From contig CAUJGJ010000279.1 in assembly GCA_963170055.1 (NCBI GenBank), positions 1 through 53,000 of the forward strand: 53,000 nt of DNA. The letters are read 5' to 3'. Below are positions 8,853 to 18,825 of the stretch, piece by piece. The notes below the pieces were generated by a model, which ran no database searches, was not told the origin of the DNA, and saw only the letters and a program-made list of their open reading frames with translations. The DNA is from Halisarca cf. caerulea (Eukaryota > Porifera > Demospongiae > Chondrillida > Halisarcidae). The stretch's first letter is position 1. Each line of letters starts with the position of its first letter. The position numbers and the translations under genes were made by a program.

Positions 8853-9879
8853 TTATTATATCTTCGCCCAGTGCACTCTGTAGTACACCCACTGACGCCC
8901 ATGATATGAGTTTTCTGGCCAGTTTAAGCGTGAGAATGCTGCAATTCATTTTCTGACATTCAGTGTCAGAGTCCATGGTAAACTGAATACATAATTCCTC
9001 CTTTGCATCTGGGGGTCAACACCTACCCTAGAGGGAATGATTTCCCGTTTCAAAAATGCACGATTCTGCCTCGGTTTCTGGTTTGAAAACTGCAAAAATT
9101 AGTTACAAAATTGCTTAATTTCATTTCATTTTCACTTCACAACCTGATATCGGCATCAAATTTACAGGGTGAACATGATTTTGACTTTTCATGACAAAAT
9201 TTGAGGTAACTAGTATGACAAAAAGGCCCAACTAAAACATGAAGCTGGATGATGCATGAATATGTGGATCAAAAATGTACAAACTAGTTAAATCTGTGCC
9301 CAATGTCACCACTGGATACAATTCTTTGCAGCCTAGAAGACTTTGTATTGCCATTTAGGAGGTACTGTTGTGTACCTTGAATGGTCTTGATTGACTGGAA
9401 TTGACTAATTGATAGAGTGGTTAGAGCTTGTTACTGAAACCGTCACATCCAGCCAAAAGATTCATAACTTCATTAGGCAACAATAATTCCTTTTCACACT
9501 GCTAATTCCGTGCTTTCCGTCCATTTTCCATGATCTTGGAAAACTATCCCCTCTACTACCTCCACCCCTTTCACACCAATAGGCGGAGAAAAAAAGAGAA
9601 AAAATAGCAGATACAACTGAATTTGATTGTGGGTTTTATTCCCGCAATCATGATCCAGGACACAGTCCCACACTGTATGCACATCTTCAATTGTGCATGC
9701 GTACTATCATGCTGGTCCTGCCACCAGCTTCTACCCAGCTAGGACAAGCACCGCGGGGGTACATATACGGACATCAACCTCATTTAACTCGGATCCATTA
9801 ATATGCATATAAATACTGTATATGTGGTAGATAAATCACTCCTTGGGTTGGTAGGTAATGGGAAAAGTACTTACTAATT

Positions 9880-9933
<54 letters not shown>

Positions 9934-10497
9934 ATGAGTGTGCGTGCATTATTAACACAATATTTATGTTGGTAGATGTTCTTCACATGTATAAAGTCCT
10001 ACATATGGACTACTACGATATTTTATATAACATTGGTGACTACAGTATGCTTCATAAAAAACCTTTAGGTTCGAATCTGACACATTCCAATATGTTTAGC
10101 ATTTGGTGCTTTTCTGTATGAGTTAGACGTTTGGTGATGGACTAGTGCATGTCGAGCTCAAAGTATTCATTAATATAGCTTCGGTTTTAGGTTGTGAGAA
10201 TTGCCTCAATTTGCTGATAGTGTCTCGCATTCATGTTAAAACTGTTGCAGAAATTAAAAACAAGCCCAAAAACTAATATACATGGCGAGATGTACATAGC
10301 AATTACAATGCAGGAATTTGCAAATACTTAGTGTGATTATTGCATAAACATGTAATGAAATCTACATGTAATTGTAGATTGGTGTAAGTATGTGACTTGC
10401 GTCATGTACCATGTGAGTACTTAACCATTGCACTTTATGTATAAACATAGCAGACAAAGTGGTCTTACGAATGCCCTCCTTTGCCATGCAAACATAC
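8853..10497. other. Non-coding stretch with a (TG)n microsatellite
   Basis: No coding family was recognised. (TG)25 lies at 9883-9932. A sequence resembling a tRNA A-box (GTGGTTAGAGC, near 9418-9430) and a separate GGTTCGAATCT resembling a B-box (near 10068-10078) are too far apart to form one promoter, so no SINE is claimed. If BTAF1 is still functional, this region is intronic, because the next exon should lie at lower coordinates. Confidence 0.4.
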
Positions 10498-10615
10498 ATT
10501 CTTCATGCTCATGGCAAGGAGGATTCCACAATTTTGTGTGCCTGATCATTGATTCAACAGCTTGTCCTGCAGCTACACGAGTGTGCCAGTTCTTGCTTCG
10601 AAGATACCTTGAAAC
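10498..10615 (-). CDS. BTAF1: BTAF1/Mot1 exon, second of two found
   Basis: This 118-bp exon on the minus strand encodes YLRSKNWHTRVAAGQAVES and continues to the conserved LWNP. It closely resembles the N-terminal HEAT repeat of animal BTAF1 (RSANWDTR-AAGQAVEA in vertebrates). It is bounded by an AACAG acceptor (just above 10615) and a GTATGT donor (10497 downward). Its phase (0 in, 1 out) joins exactly to the exon at 18429-18552. BTAF1 is a Swi2/Snf2-family ATPase of about 1,850 residues whose HEAT repeats grip TBP and whose motor strips TBP from TATA DNA. The remaining exons are not seen in the window and should lie to the left. This exon is far below the length at which an ORF scan alone would find it. 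Confidence 0.85.
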
Positions 10616-10824
10616 CTGTTCAAGGCAAAAGGAGCAGAATATCAAACATTTATGTGTGTGACAACAGGTGCTGCAGTAATTCCTTCTAAAATTTCTCCAA
10701 TAATACCAAAATACTAGGATATCTGCATATGTAAGCACTTGTAGCACCTGAGCAAAGTCCAAATCTTTCACAATATACAGCACCAATATCACTATATAAT
10801 TCTTCTGAAATTGAAAGCTATAAT

Positions 10825-13316
10825 ATTATGGCGTATGGTAGTACTCAATACGTACGATTGACACCGAAAAATCATGACCGCCATACATTAACGCAAATTT
10901 TGTTTTCCTCCAAAAACTAACGATACAGTACAGTTAGAAGTATTTAGAAGTGATATTGGTGCCTTTTGACACACAAGCTATAAGATGAAGTGGTTAAAAC
11001 CCTTCGTTGGCCAATTTCTATAAAGAACTTCAAAACTTTACACGAAAATGTATGGCTATGCAACACCAGTACCATTGCTATGGAGTACGGTAGTACTCCA
11101 TATGTAGGATTGACACCGAAAAAACATGGCCACCATACATTAGCGCAAATTTTGTTTTCGTCTGAAAACTAATGATGCAGTACAATTAGTAGCATTTAGA
11201 AGTGATATTGGTGCCGTTTGACACACTAACTATAACGATGAAGTAGTTAAAACCCTTCGTAGGTTAATTTCTTTAAAGAACTTTGAAATTTTAGACGAAA
11301 ATGTATGGCTACTTAACACCAGTACCATTTTAAGATTCTTCTTCTTATTATTATTCTCGTCATTTTTTCGAACTGAGCTACAGGTCACCACGAAGGGTCC
11401 AGAGGTCTCATCTTTCACCAGTGAGCTCCGATTGTTTGTGCAAAGTGCCTTCTGTAGGTTGTGAAGCAAAACCACCACTTCAAAAGCGAGGAAAAATATA
11501 ATAGACAAATCCCATACATTCGCCGGATCAGCCATTTTCAGATCGGCGAAATGGCTACGAGAGACTAGACATATGCGTACTTACAAAGGTCTGGACTTCG
11601 ATGATTGTCGACTTCAGCGCTCTTTTTGTTCTAGCAGATGGTACATTGATGTAAATTAGTCAGGTAAATATATAGATTTCTAGTTTCTTTGTCTTACAAG
11701 ATTTGATTGTGTTCCTTCTCAACTGCAGTGGAAAACATATTCAAGCAACCGTTTTGTTTTAAATGAAAAAACGCACGAACAAGGGTGTATAAAAACAATT
11801 TAAAAATGGTAAAAGGATGTAGGATTGACACAGGATCGTGCAAAAAGCCATTATCAAAAAAGGATTCTCCAAAAACACTTGGAACAAGGGTAAGTTGCAA
11901 AACCAGTACAGGGCTAGGTGGGCAAAGGGCAAGACGTGTAGGGCTAGACAGAGTTTAGTTGGATTAAGTGCACACTGTGCAAATTCCTACATCCCGCAGC
12001 ATATATGTACTGTATAATGTGCTGCACATGTGGGATGTAGGAATTTGCACAGTGTGTACTCAGTCCAACTAAACTCTGTCTAGCCCTATACCCGTCTAGC
12101 TTCATGTATGTGTAGCCCTATGCTCGTCTAGCCCTATGCCTATCTTGCCCTTTGCCCACCTAGCCCTGTACCGGATTTACAACTTACCCTTGTTCCAAGT
12201 GTTTTTGGAGAATCCTTCTTTGATAATGGCTTTTCGCATGATTCTGTGTCAATCCTACATCCTTTTACCATTTTTAAATGGCTTTTAAGATTATTCTTCA
12301 TCTTCTTCTTATTCTTCTCGTCGTGTTTTCGAACTGAGATATAGGTCGCCACGAAAGGTCCAGAGGTCTCATCTTTCCCCAGTGAGCACCAATTGTTAGC
12401 GCGAAGTGTCTTTTGTAGGTTTTAAAGCAACACCTACACTTCTAAAGTGAGAAAAAAATTAATAGGCAAATCCCATACATTCGCTGGACAAGCCATTTTC
12501 GGATGAGTGAAATGGCTAAGCGAGACTAGACGTACGCGTACATACACAAGGCCTGCACTTCGATGATCGTCGACTTCAGCGCTCTTTTTGTTCGAGTATT
12601 TGTTTCTAGATGGGTACATTGATTTTAGTCAGGTAACTACATAGATTCTAGTTTCTTTCTTTATCTTACAAGATTTGATCGTGTTCCTTCTCAACTGCAG
12701 TGGAAAACTATTCCAGCAACCATTTCGCTATAAAGGAAAAAACGCACAAACAAGGGTGCATAAAAACCATTTCAAAATGGTAAAAGGATGTAGGATTGAC
12801 AAAGGATCGTGCAGAAAGGCATTATCATAAAAAGGGTTCTCCAAAAAACACTTGGAACAAGGGTAAGTTGCAAAAACCGGTACAGGGCTAGGTGGGCAAA
12901 GGGCAAGACAGGCATAGGGTTAGACGAACATAGGGCTAACCATATATGAGGCTAGACGGGTACAGGGCTAGACATAGTTTAGCTGGACTGAGTGCACACT
13001 GTGCACATTCCTACATCCCGCAGCACATATGTACTGTATAATGTGCTGCACATGCGGGATGTAGGAATTTGCACAGTGTGCACTCAGTCCAACTAAACTC
13101 AGTCTAGCCCTGTTCCCGTCTAGTCTCATATATGTGTAGCCCTATGCTCGTCCAGCCCTATGCCTGTCTTGCCCTTTGCCCACCTAACCCTGTACCGGTT
13201 CTGCAACTTACCCTTGTTCCAAGTGTTTTTGGAGAATCCTTTTTTGATAATGCCTTTCTGCATGAGCCTGTGTCAATCCTACATCCTGTTACCATTTTGA
13301 AATGGTCTTTATACAC
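10825..13316. mobile_element. Composite foldback copies: duplicated tip and two hairpin cores
   Basis: The element tip (ATTATGGCGTATGGTAGTACTC) starts at 10825 and again at 11078, giving two diverged 253-bp direct copies. An arm block with CACGAAGGGTCCAGAGGTCTC follows (11330-11770), then hairpin core 1 (11772-12285, centre about 12015). The same arm block repeats at 12290-12720, followed by hairpin core 2 (12720-13316, centre about 13025). Each core has arms of about 240-290 bp with repeated AGGGCTAGAC units ending in ACATCCCGCAGCA(C/T)AT at the loop. The outer right arms are missing, so these are two truncated copies head to tail rather than one complete element. Confidence 0.75.
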
Positions 13317-13332
13317 CCTTAACCATGCAAAC

Positions 13333-13698
13333 ACAGGCCGTCTAGACTCTATAGTCCAATGCCAGGATACTCTTGTTCAACTGGAAAATTACATAAAGCT
13401 TACTTTTCAAGGGTATAAGTTGAGGCTCAGCAGCACAATTTATGTGAGGCAGTCAATTGCACAATTTTATACTTTCTTTAAAGATTCAGGAATCGAATTT
13501 TCGATTGTACATGATTCAGTCCCAATCCTTCTAAAAATTCGAACTTTGGGTGACTCTAATATTTGGGGTAGACCCTCGGATCCAATTTTAGCAATCTATT
13601 TTCCGCATATACCTCCGCAGGTTAGTGAGAACACACATACCATAGTTTCTACTGTGAACAAAGATAGTATTGTCTTCGGTAAGGAGAATGTCATCTGA
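13333..13698 (+). CDS. Unrecognised open segment, possible transposon-derived exon
   Basis: After the foldback core ends, the frame continues for about 120 codons to the stop near 13698 with a balanced composition (for example QLENYIKLTFQGYKLRLSST, FKDSGIEFSIVHDSVPILL). No family was recognised. A GGTAAGG donor-like site occurs at 13678-13684, and a second open frame (13679-13960, another frame) begins near it, so splicing or a frameshift may join them. The start is not defined, because the upstream part of the frame is foldback DNA. Confidence 0.3.
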   Translation, partial: TGRLDSIVQCQDTLVQLENYIKLTFQGYKLRLSSTIYVRQSIAQFYTFFKDSGIEFSIVHDSVPILLKIRTLGDSNIWGRPSDPILAIYFPHIPPQVSENTHTIVSTVNKDSIVFGKENVI

Positions 13699-13960
13699 CA
13701 GTGAGATTGAGATTCCGGGCTATACCCATCCCCTGAGCCTATTGTGTATTGACTTGACTGCAACAAATTCAAGGAAGAGACAGAGCTCTCTTTTAGATTT
13801 CACTGTGAGTTCAGGACAGTCTCATTGCCCATTAAACAAGAATCAAGCAATACATGTACTCATTTCAAATTATAAAGAAATCATAGTGCCAAAGGAATCT
13901 TTGGAGTCTAAGGAAATATGTGCTTTACATGCTCCACCTCAAGAAAAAGCTACATTGTAG
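13679..13960 (+). CDS. Unrecognised open segment downstream of a possible splice site
   Basis: About 93 codons in a second frame, rich in Ser and Lys, with no recognised domain. Together with the preceding segment and the helix-turn-helix-like piece at 13994, it may be the remains of one transposon-derived gene on the plus strand. It lies antisense within the BTAF1 intron. Confidence 0.25.
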   Translation, partial: VRRMSSDSEIEIPGYTHPLSLLCIDLTATNSRKRQSSLLDFTVSSGQSHCPLNKNQAIHVLISNYKEIIVPKESLESKEICALHAPPQEKATL

Positions 13961-13993
13961 AGGATAGTATTGTGCATATACAGTATATTACAG

Positions 13994-14113
13994 TTTAAAC
14001 TCGAAGCCATTAAAGCTGTGTACGCCTCAGATGTTAGGACAGTAGCCAAGACATTTAAAATAGCATGTTCAACACTTAAAACATTGGTGAGAATTCACAG
14101 TGAGGATACTTGA
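13994..14113 (+). CDS. Short helix-turn-helix-like segment, possible exon
   Basis: Directly after a TTACAG acceptor-like site, 39 codons are open, beginning FKLEAIKAVYASDVRTVAKT and continuing with FKIACSTLKTLV. The spacing of small and hydrophobic residues (A-x-x-F-x-I-x-x-S-T-L) resembles the psq-type helix-turn-helix of Tc1/pogo transposases. The segment is too short for certainty and no catalytic part follows. Confidence 0.3.
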   Translation, partial: FKLEAIKAVYASDVRTVAKTFKIACSTLKTLVRIHSEDT

Positions 14114-14389
14114 AAGAAGGTAACTCATCTAAAGGTACTGTAAAGGGGAATAAGGTGCTCACTACACACTGTATTATATATTATACATTGTATTGTATAT
14201 AGATTGATGGAACCTCCAGCACTGAGACATTCACAAGTACAAAGAAGAGAAACAGTTTAAAAAGCAATTTTTGGGGCTTCAGTAGTGATCTAGGAGAGCT
14301 GGGCTGGGTGATCTCTGCTGGCATTCCCTTCTCATGTGACCCCTTTTCACTTACTTTCAATATACAGTACAGTAGCAAGCTGCACAAAA

Positions 14390-15235
14390 ATTGGGATTAC
14401 TCTTTGATTGGAGGTCTCTTAGCACATCTTCCCAACTCAACCAGGGACCCTTCTTTCTGCAGTGATACTTCTCTCACAACATGGTTTTGCTGGTTGGCCA
14501 ACTTGATTGACTCTAGCTCAAGCGCCATTTCCAAAGCTCTATACAAGGTCAGTGGATGATTCTGCCTCACTCGAAGTCTGAAATCATCCGTTAAAGCATC
14601 CAGAAATTGATCTCTAGCCAGCACATCCAACATATCTGCAGCAGCTTCTGGATATGTGAGTCAGGCCAATCGCTCTATATCTTCTGCCAACTCCAGAAGA
14701 TCTTGTTTTCTTACCCTTTCCTTCAACTTCACATGAATAAGCTCAACTTGATGTGCTACCCCAAACTGTATATCAAGAGCAGCCATCAAAGCTGCATAAT
14801 TTCGCAGCTTGTCAGGTGCTAAACTTGCCAATGGCTGAGTCTATCAAACTGATTGCCAGATGGGCTGCTTTCTCATATTGGTTCAATCCATTCATCCTGA
14901 CCAACATTTCGAACTGGAGTTTGTAAGATTCCGATGGATCTTTCCCTTCAAAACGTGGATAGGTTTTGGATCTGTTCGAGCAGGACTGGGACCATGTCCA
15001 CATTCTAGCATTTGACCAGGTACACTCCTACGATAACTCTCTGAGGCCTCCTCCACTAGAGTGATCATGTGCTTTTCCAACTTGCACACTCTCATGCCTA
15101 TTTCTTCCAGGCGGATCAGTTGCCCCTGTGTAGTACTAGCCACCTGACTACTCAAGTCTTCAAATTTCTGCTTGAGCTCCTTGACATCCTACTCAAGGTG
15201 ACTGCTCAGGTGGTCATAATCTCACTTATGACACC
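14390..15235 (-). pseudogene. Ty3/Gypsy-type gag remnant
   Basis: Three minus-strand blocks in different frames read as one gag protein. The first is a coiled-coil N-terminus with RLEEIGMRVCKLEKHM (about 15150-15050). The second is the capsid-like block KTYPRFEGKDPSESYKLQFE and EKAAHLAISL (about 14960-14830). The third, 14397-14633, contains DQFLDALTDDFRLRVRQ and ALEMALELESIKLANQQ, typical of capsid ends. Frame changes near 14960 and between 14810 and 14640 disable it. No protease, RT or integrase follows, so the element is truncated. Near 15220-15242 the minus strand reads TTTGGTGTCATAAGTGAGAT, which has the look of a primer binding site following an LTR end. Confidence 0.65.
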
Positions 15236-15276
15236 AAACTGTTAATATCATAGAGGCTCATTGCTACGTTCTATAA

Positions 15277-15520
15277 TGTTAGTCAAAATAATCTTGAGCA
15301 GAACACGTAGCACAAAAAATCTTCAATAAAAATCTTCTACAGAAATCTTCACAACAAACAATCGGACGTTTCGACCATGCAGGCCTTCGTCAGCTACATA
15401 CAAATCTGGTTGAAAAACAGTAAGGAACTAGCCATAAGTACATGATAGGGTGACAGTGGTAGAAGTATGCAAACAATCAACAATACTTTTGTAGTTAAGA
15501 ATGATTGGGTGAGAGTGTTT
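15277..15520 (+). repeat. Left 244-bp inverted repeat of the Penelope-like element
   Basis: Inverted counterpart of 16538-16781, both 244 bp, with few differences. Confidence 0.85.
15365..15393 (-). ncRNA. Hammerhead-like core in the left inverted repeat
   Basis: The minus strand reads CTGACGA, then AGGCC-TGCAT-GGTC as a short stem-loop, then GAAACGTC. Compared with the right copy, one stem base differs, turning a C into a U that still pairs as G-U. The helix is therefore kept. Confidence 0.5.
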
Positions 15521-15522
15521 AT

Positions 15523-16404
15523 ATGTGGATGATACTTTTGTTGTCTGGCCCCATGGACTGGATAACCTAAGTGTGTTTCACAGTCATCTTGACCAGCAGC
15601 ATCCTAGCATCAAGTTTACAGTTGAACAAGAGCAAGATGGGCAACTACCCTTTCTTGATGTATTGGTCATGAAGGTAGAGGGAAGATTAGTGACCTCTGT
15701 ATACAGGAAGCCAACCCACACAGAAAGGTACATTCCCATCACCACCCAAGGACAGTGACAGGAGTCATGAGATGCATGCAGGATAGAGCCATCCATGTCT
15801 GCCACCCCTCAAAGAGGGAAGAAGAGATGCATCACCTGACTCAGGTCTTCACAGCCAATGGTTTTCCGGAGTCATTGGTAAAGAAGACTATGACATCTCG
15901 TCCACTTGTAGTGCCCTCCTCCCCATCAACACCGGAAGAAGAAAACCTCAAGGTAATGTGCACTCCTTATGTTAAGGGTCTCAGTGAGAGAATTGAGAAG
16001 CTCTGTGCCCCCCTGGGTGTAAGAGCAGTATTTAAGCCAGGCAGAACACTGAGACGATCCCTTACTAAAGTGAAGAAGCAGACCCCACAGGAGAAACAGA
16101 CTGGGTACCTTGTAAGGATTGTGATAAGGTGTATGTCGGAGAAACCAAGAGGACAATGAAAGTGCGGCTAAGTGAACATCGACAGGCAGTACGCAAGGGG
16201 GATTCCAGAAATGGTATTGCTGTGTATGTTCAGACTACAGAACATGGCATCAACTGGGAGGGCGCCTCTGTGAGATGGAAGGGGACTGGCTTCTGGCAGA
16301 GAAGAACTGCCGAGGCGATCCATATCAGGAGAAGCAACCCCACCATGAACTTGGACAGCGGCCTTGTACTCCCAATGGTATGGAGCTCTATTTTGGACAC
16401 TTGA
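15523..16404 (+). pseudogene. Penelope-like RT tail and GIY-YIG endonuclease, frameshifted
   Basis: The first frame (to 15758) opens with the RT active-site block YVDDTFVVWPHG and the following KFTVEQEQDGQLPFLDVLV. A frameshift near 15755 moves to a second frame with HHLTQVFTANGFPESLV and TPYVKGLSERIEKL, the usual linker. A second frameshift near 16110-16150 enters the GIY-YIG block, KVYVGETKRTMKVRLSEHR, with a distal HGINWEGA block. The RT fingers and palm N-terminus are missing because the left terminal repeat abuts the YVDD region directly. This copy is non-functional but younger-looking than the copy at 2330-3440. Confidence 0.8.
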
Positions 16405-16537
16405 GGAACTGACTTGCGATTGTTATCTTGTGCTCTGTGTAATATGTCCTGTCCATGTATGCTTTGTGTTATGTTGTTATTTTATTCTCATGCAATGTCA
16501 CACCACTCCACTCGATCTGCTCCACACACAATTCTGT

Positions 16538-16781
16538 AAACACTCTCACCCAATCATTCTTAACTACAAAAGTATTGTTGATTGTTTGCATACTTCTACC
16601 ACTGTCACCCTATCATGTACTTATGGCTAGTTCCTTACTGTTTTTCAACCAGATTTGTATGTAGCTGACGAAGGCCTGCGTGGCCGAAACGTCCGATTTT
16701 TTGTTGTGAAGATTACTGTGGAAGATTTTTATTGAAGATTTTTTGTGCTACGTGTTTTGCTCAAGATTATTTTGACTAACA
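16538..16781 (-). repeat. Right 244-bp inverted repeat of the Penelope-like element
   Basis: Inverted partner of 15277-15520. It contains the plus-strand hammerhead-like core. Confidence 0.85.
16665..16693 (+). ncRNA. Hammerhead-like core in the right inverted repeat
   Basis: CTGACGA, stem-loop GGCC-TGCGT-GGCC, GAAACGTC. This fits the conserved CUGANGA/GAAA core with a perfect stem II. Stem III and the cleavage site were not resolved by eye. Confidence 0.55.
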
Positions 16782-16794
16782 CCAAACCGTTACA

Positions 16795-17160
16795 TTGCTC
16801 AACAATGGGGACAGAGGATCATTTCTGAAAACGAATCGATTGACCAGCTCATCATGCTGAAGTAAAACTACAAGCTTATATAATGGTAGTATATATCTAA
16901 GCATGTCAAAACATAACTCAAATCACAGATATTCAAACTACTATGCTCAAATTAAGTCATACACAAGGTCTACTGTGCTCTAGAATGTTCTGGAAGTTCT
17001 CTACTGTAACAAGAGGAAGCACTCAGACCAAGAAGATTCAATTTGGAGAGCAACAAGGGATGATTTATAGTACGGATCATGGAAAAGCAACGATCTAAAT
17101 TTCAGACATCTTCCAGTACTCAATGCAGGTAGGCAGGATCGATACGTAGGCTGATAGTTT
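16795..17160 (-). other. Possible Gypsy LTR remnant
   Basis: Non-coding DNA following the CACCAAACCGTTA motif that also borders the gag remnant. It may be the LTR that was separated from gag by the Penelope insertion. It includes a heat-shock-element-like array GAATGTTCTGGAA at 16983-16995. The second LTR was not found, so this is tentative. Confidence 0.25.
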
Positions 17161-17382
17161 GTAAGACATCCATGCTCACCATTTTTATGCAGAGGCCCAA
17201 CAAGGGAACATTTCTAAGATTGAGGTACTGCCAAAAAAGCAATGGAAGAGTTCAGAATGGAAGAGAGGGGAAACAAAATAACAAACCTAGCAGTTATCAT
17301 GGGATGTGCTGGAACACCATGAAGACCACAAAAAGGATTATATTTTACATTCGGCAATATCTTTCACACCGATCAGGAGTCC

Positions 17383-17760
17383 CTAAATACAAGGAAGATT
17401 GGAGGAAGGCGAGTAAGTACAAGTTGGAGGTGGAAGTAAAGTAGAAGAAGAGCTAATGGAGACAAAATGATGATTCAGTTTGTTGGCTATAAGAGTGTCA
17501 TCAGGATTGATGTGGCTCCAATTGTTTGTGTGCTGCTGAGAGAGATGGTAAGGATCCTTGAGGGTATTCAATATGGCTGTAGACAATACGCCTTTTGAGA
17601 TCAGCTTCCCAAAGTAATCTCTTTCAGCCTTACGCTGTAGGGAGACTATAAAATTCCTCTGAGCTTTTAATTCCAGCCACACATTGGGGAAGTGATACTT
17701 CAGAGAGATTAGAGTTAGCTTGACAGAACCATAAAACAGGAAGTTCATCATTATAGGAAT
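17383..17760 (-). pseudogene. LINE fragment (segment between endonuclease and RT)
   Basis: A 122-residue open stretch with NFIVSLQRKAERDYFGKLIS and, further on, DTLIANKLNHHFVSI. These match the linker just before the reverse transcriptase in CR1/L2-like LINE ORF2 proteins, where an NxYF block precedes a NxFNxxFVxI block. Neither endonuclease nor RT motifs remain, so this is a scrap. It lies in the BTAF1 intron in the same direction as the gene. Confidence 0.5.
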
Positions 17761-18340
17761 GGACTTCCCCTACTAAAAATTTGGTGATGAATTTTTAGAG
17801 AGAACACAGAATGTAGTTTTTTCACTGGATGCAAATAGTTAATGATACAAATGCTTGGATTGCCTAGGAATGCTATAACCAGTAACGTATCTATCACTTG
17901 TTAGTGTACATTGAGCTTCATAATATTGACTGTATGGCAAAACTCATAAAGGCAATATATTCAGTGTTTTAGCCAGCAGCCAAAAATTGGGGGGGGGGGG
18001 GGGGGGGGGGGGGGAGGGGGGGGGAGGAGGGGACCAACAGTCTATCATGTAAGTGGATCAATGTGGAATAGGGATGTGCATTGTAGGTATGGTGTGGCTC
18101 TGTAGCTACTTTGCTGAGCTTGCTAGTCTTCTAAGCAAGTGTAAACAATTACTAGTTTACACCCAATAGGAGGGCTGACAGCTTCCAAAGGAGGGAGGAC
18201 AGCTTCTAAAGGAGGGCGCATACATTGTATAGGAGGGTAGTCCCGTCCTCCTATGATGCTTTGCCTAAAACGCTGACATTACAATAGTAGCACGATAGAC
18301 AGTGTAAGTGAATAGGCTAAAAAGAAGGCTATCAATAATA
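17761..18340. other. Non-coding, with a poly-G tract
   Basis: No gene seen. A G-run from 17989 to 18014 continues as G-rich DNA to 18032. AGGAGGG(A/C)-type short repeats lie near 18165-18240. Confidence 0.5.
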
Positions 18341-18428
18341 ACTATATTTTTAGATTAAATTCACTAGTGACACTTGACACAGATTGTAAGGTTTGGATAA
18401 ACATTAGAATAGTCCAGCATCTGCATAC

Positions 18429-18552
18429 CTTATTCAATAGGTTTTGAAGTTCTGCAGGCTGTGTATCCAAAATTTCTCCAACTTGATCAGCAGCAACTTT
18501 TCTGATAACAGGTGAAGACCCTTGGTCAAGAAGCATCCAAAGACGCTCAAGC
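18429..18552 (-). CDS. BTAF1: BTAF1/Mot1 exon near the N-terminus
   Basis: The exon encodes LERLWMLLDQGSSPVIRKVA and continues through ADQVGEI and QNLLNK. This aligns with residues about 6-45 of animal BTAF1 (RLDRLFILLDTGTTPVTRKA-, AAQQLGEV, LNNLLSKV). The acceptor is TATGCAG at the high-coordinate side and the donor GTATGC starts at 18428. One base at the 5' end completes a codon begun in an upstream exon, presumably the short one carrying the start Met; that exon was not found. Phase 0 at the 3' end joins to 10615. The first HEAT repeat, which contacts TBP, begins here. Confidence 0.87.
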
Positions 18553-18825
18553 CTGCATAGATGCACAATGTACATGAATACGAAAAATACCAAGTTGCCT
18601 TACAAATGGGCAAAAGTAAACTATCAGGGACATGCATATCAATATCCATACAAACAATTTTATGGGGCTGTCCACGGCAGCCTCTATGTTATCACTATTA
18701 CTTCCAACATGTAACATTCGTCTGATACATAAGTACATACGTACATACACGCACATATATATGTATGTGTGTGTGTATTCTGTTAACGTTTTTGAAAGAT
18801 TTTTGGTGGGTGCTTTTCACCATTT

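Larger units (their letters stand above)
15277..16781 (+). mobile_element. Penelope-like element with 244-bp inverted terminal repeats
   Basis: 15277-15520 and 16538-16781 are near-identical inverted copies, running from TGTTAGTCAAAATAATCTTG to the AACACTCTCACCCAATCATT block. Between them lie only the RT tail and the GIY-YIG domain. Penelope-like elements are known to carry terminal repeats in direct or inverted order. CACCAAAC(T/C)GTTA occurs just outside both ends (about 15230-15242 and 16782-16794), suggesting that the insertion lies in the Gypsy primer-site/LTR junction. Confidence 0.8.
10616..18428 (-). other. BTAF1: BTAF1 intron, 7.8 kb, filled with transposable elements
   Basis: Defined by the GTATGC donor at 18428 and the AACAG acceptor at 10616-10620. 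It holds foldback copies, a Gypsy gag remnant, a Penelope-like element and a LINE scrap. Animal BTAF1 introns at this position are not known to me to be conserved in length; the size here comes from insertions. Confidence 0.75.

Noticed and set aside
9400..10080. Possible SINE from an A-box-like GTGGTTAGAGC and a B-box-like GGTTCGAATCT
   Set aside because: The two motifs are more than 600 bp apart, so they cannot form one Pol III promoter, and neither has a partner nearby.
9798..10121. Open frames across the (TG)n tract
   Set aside because: The frames consist of Cys-Val or Thr-His dipeptide runs from the microsatellite.
17172..17444. 90-codon plus-strand open frame overlapping the LINE scrap
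   Set aside because: No family resemblance; it partly overlaps the minus-strand LINE linker, which has recognisable motifs.
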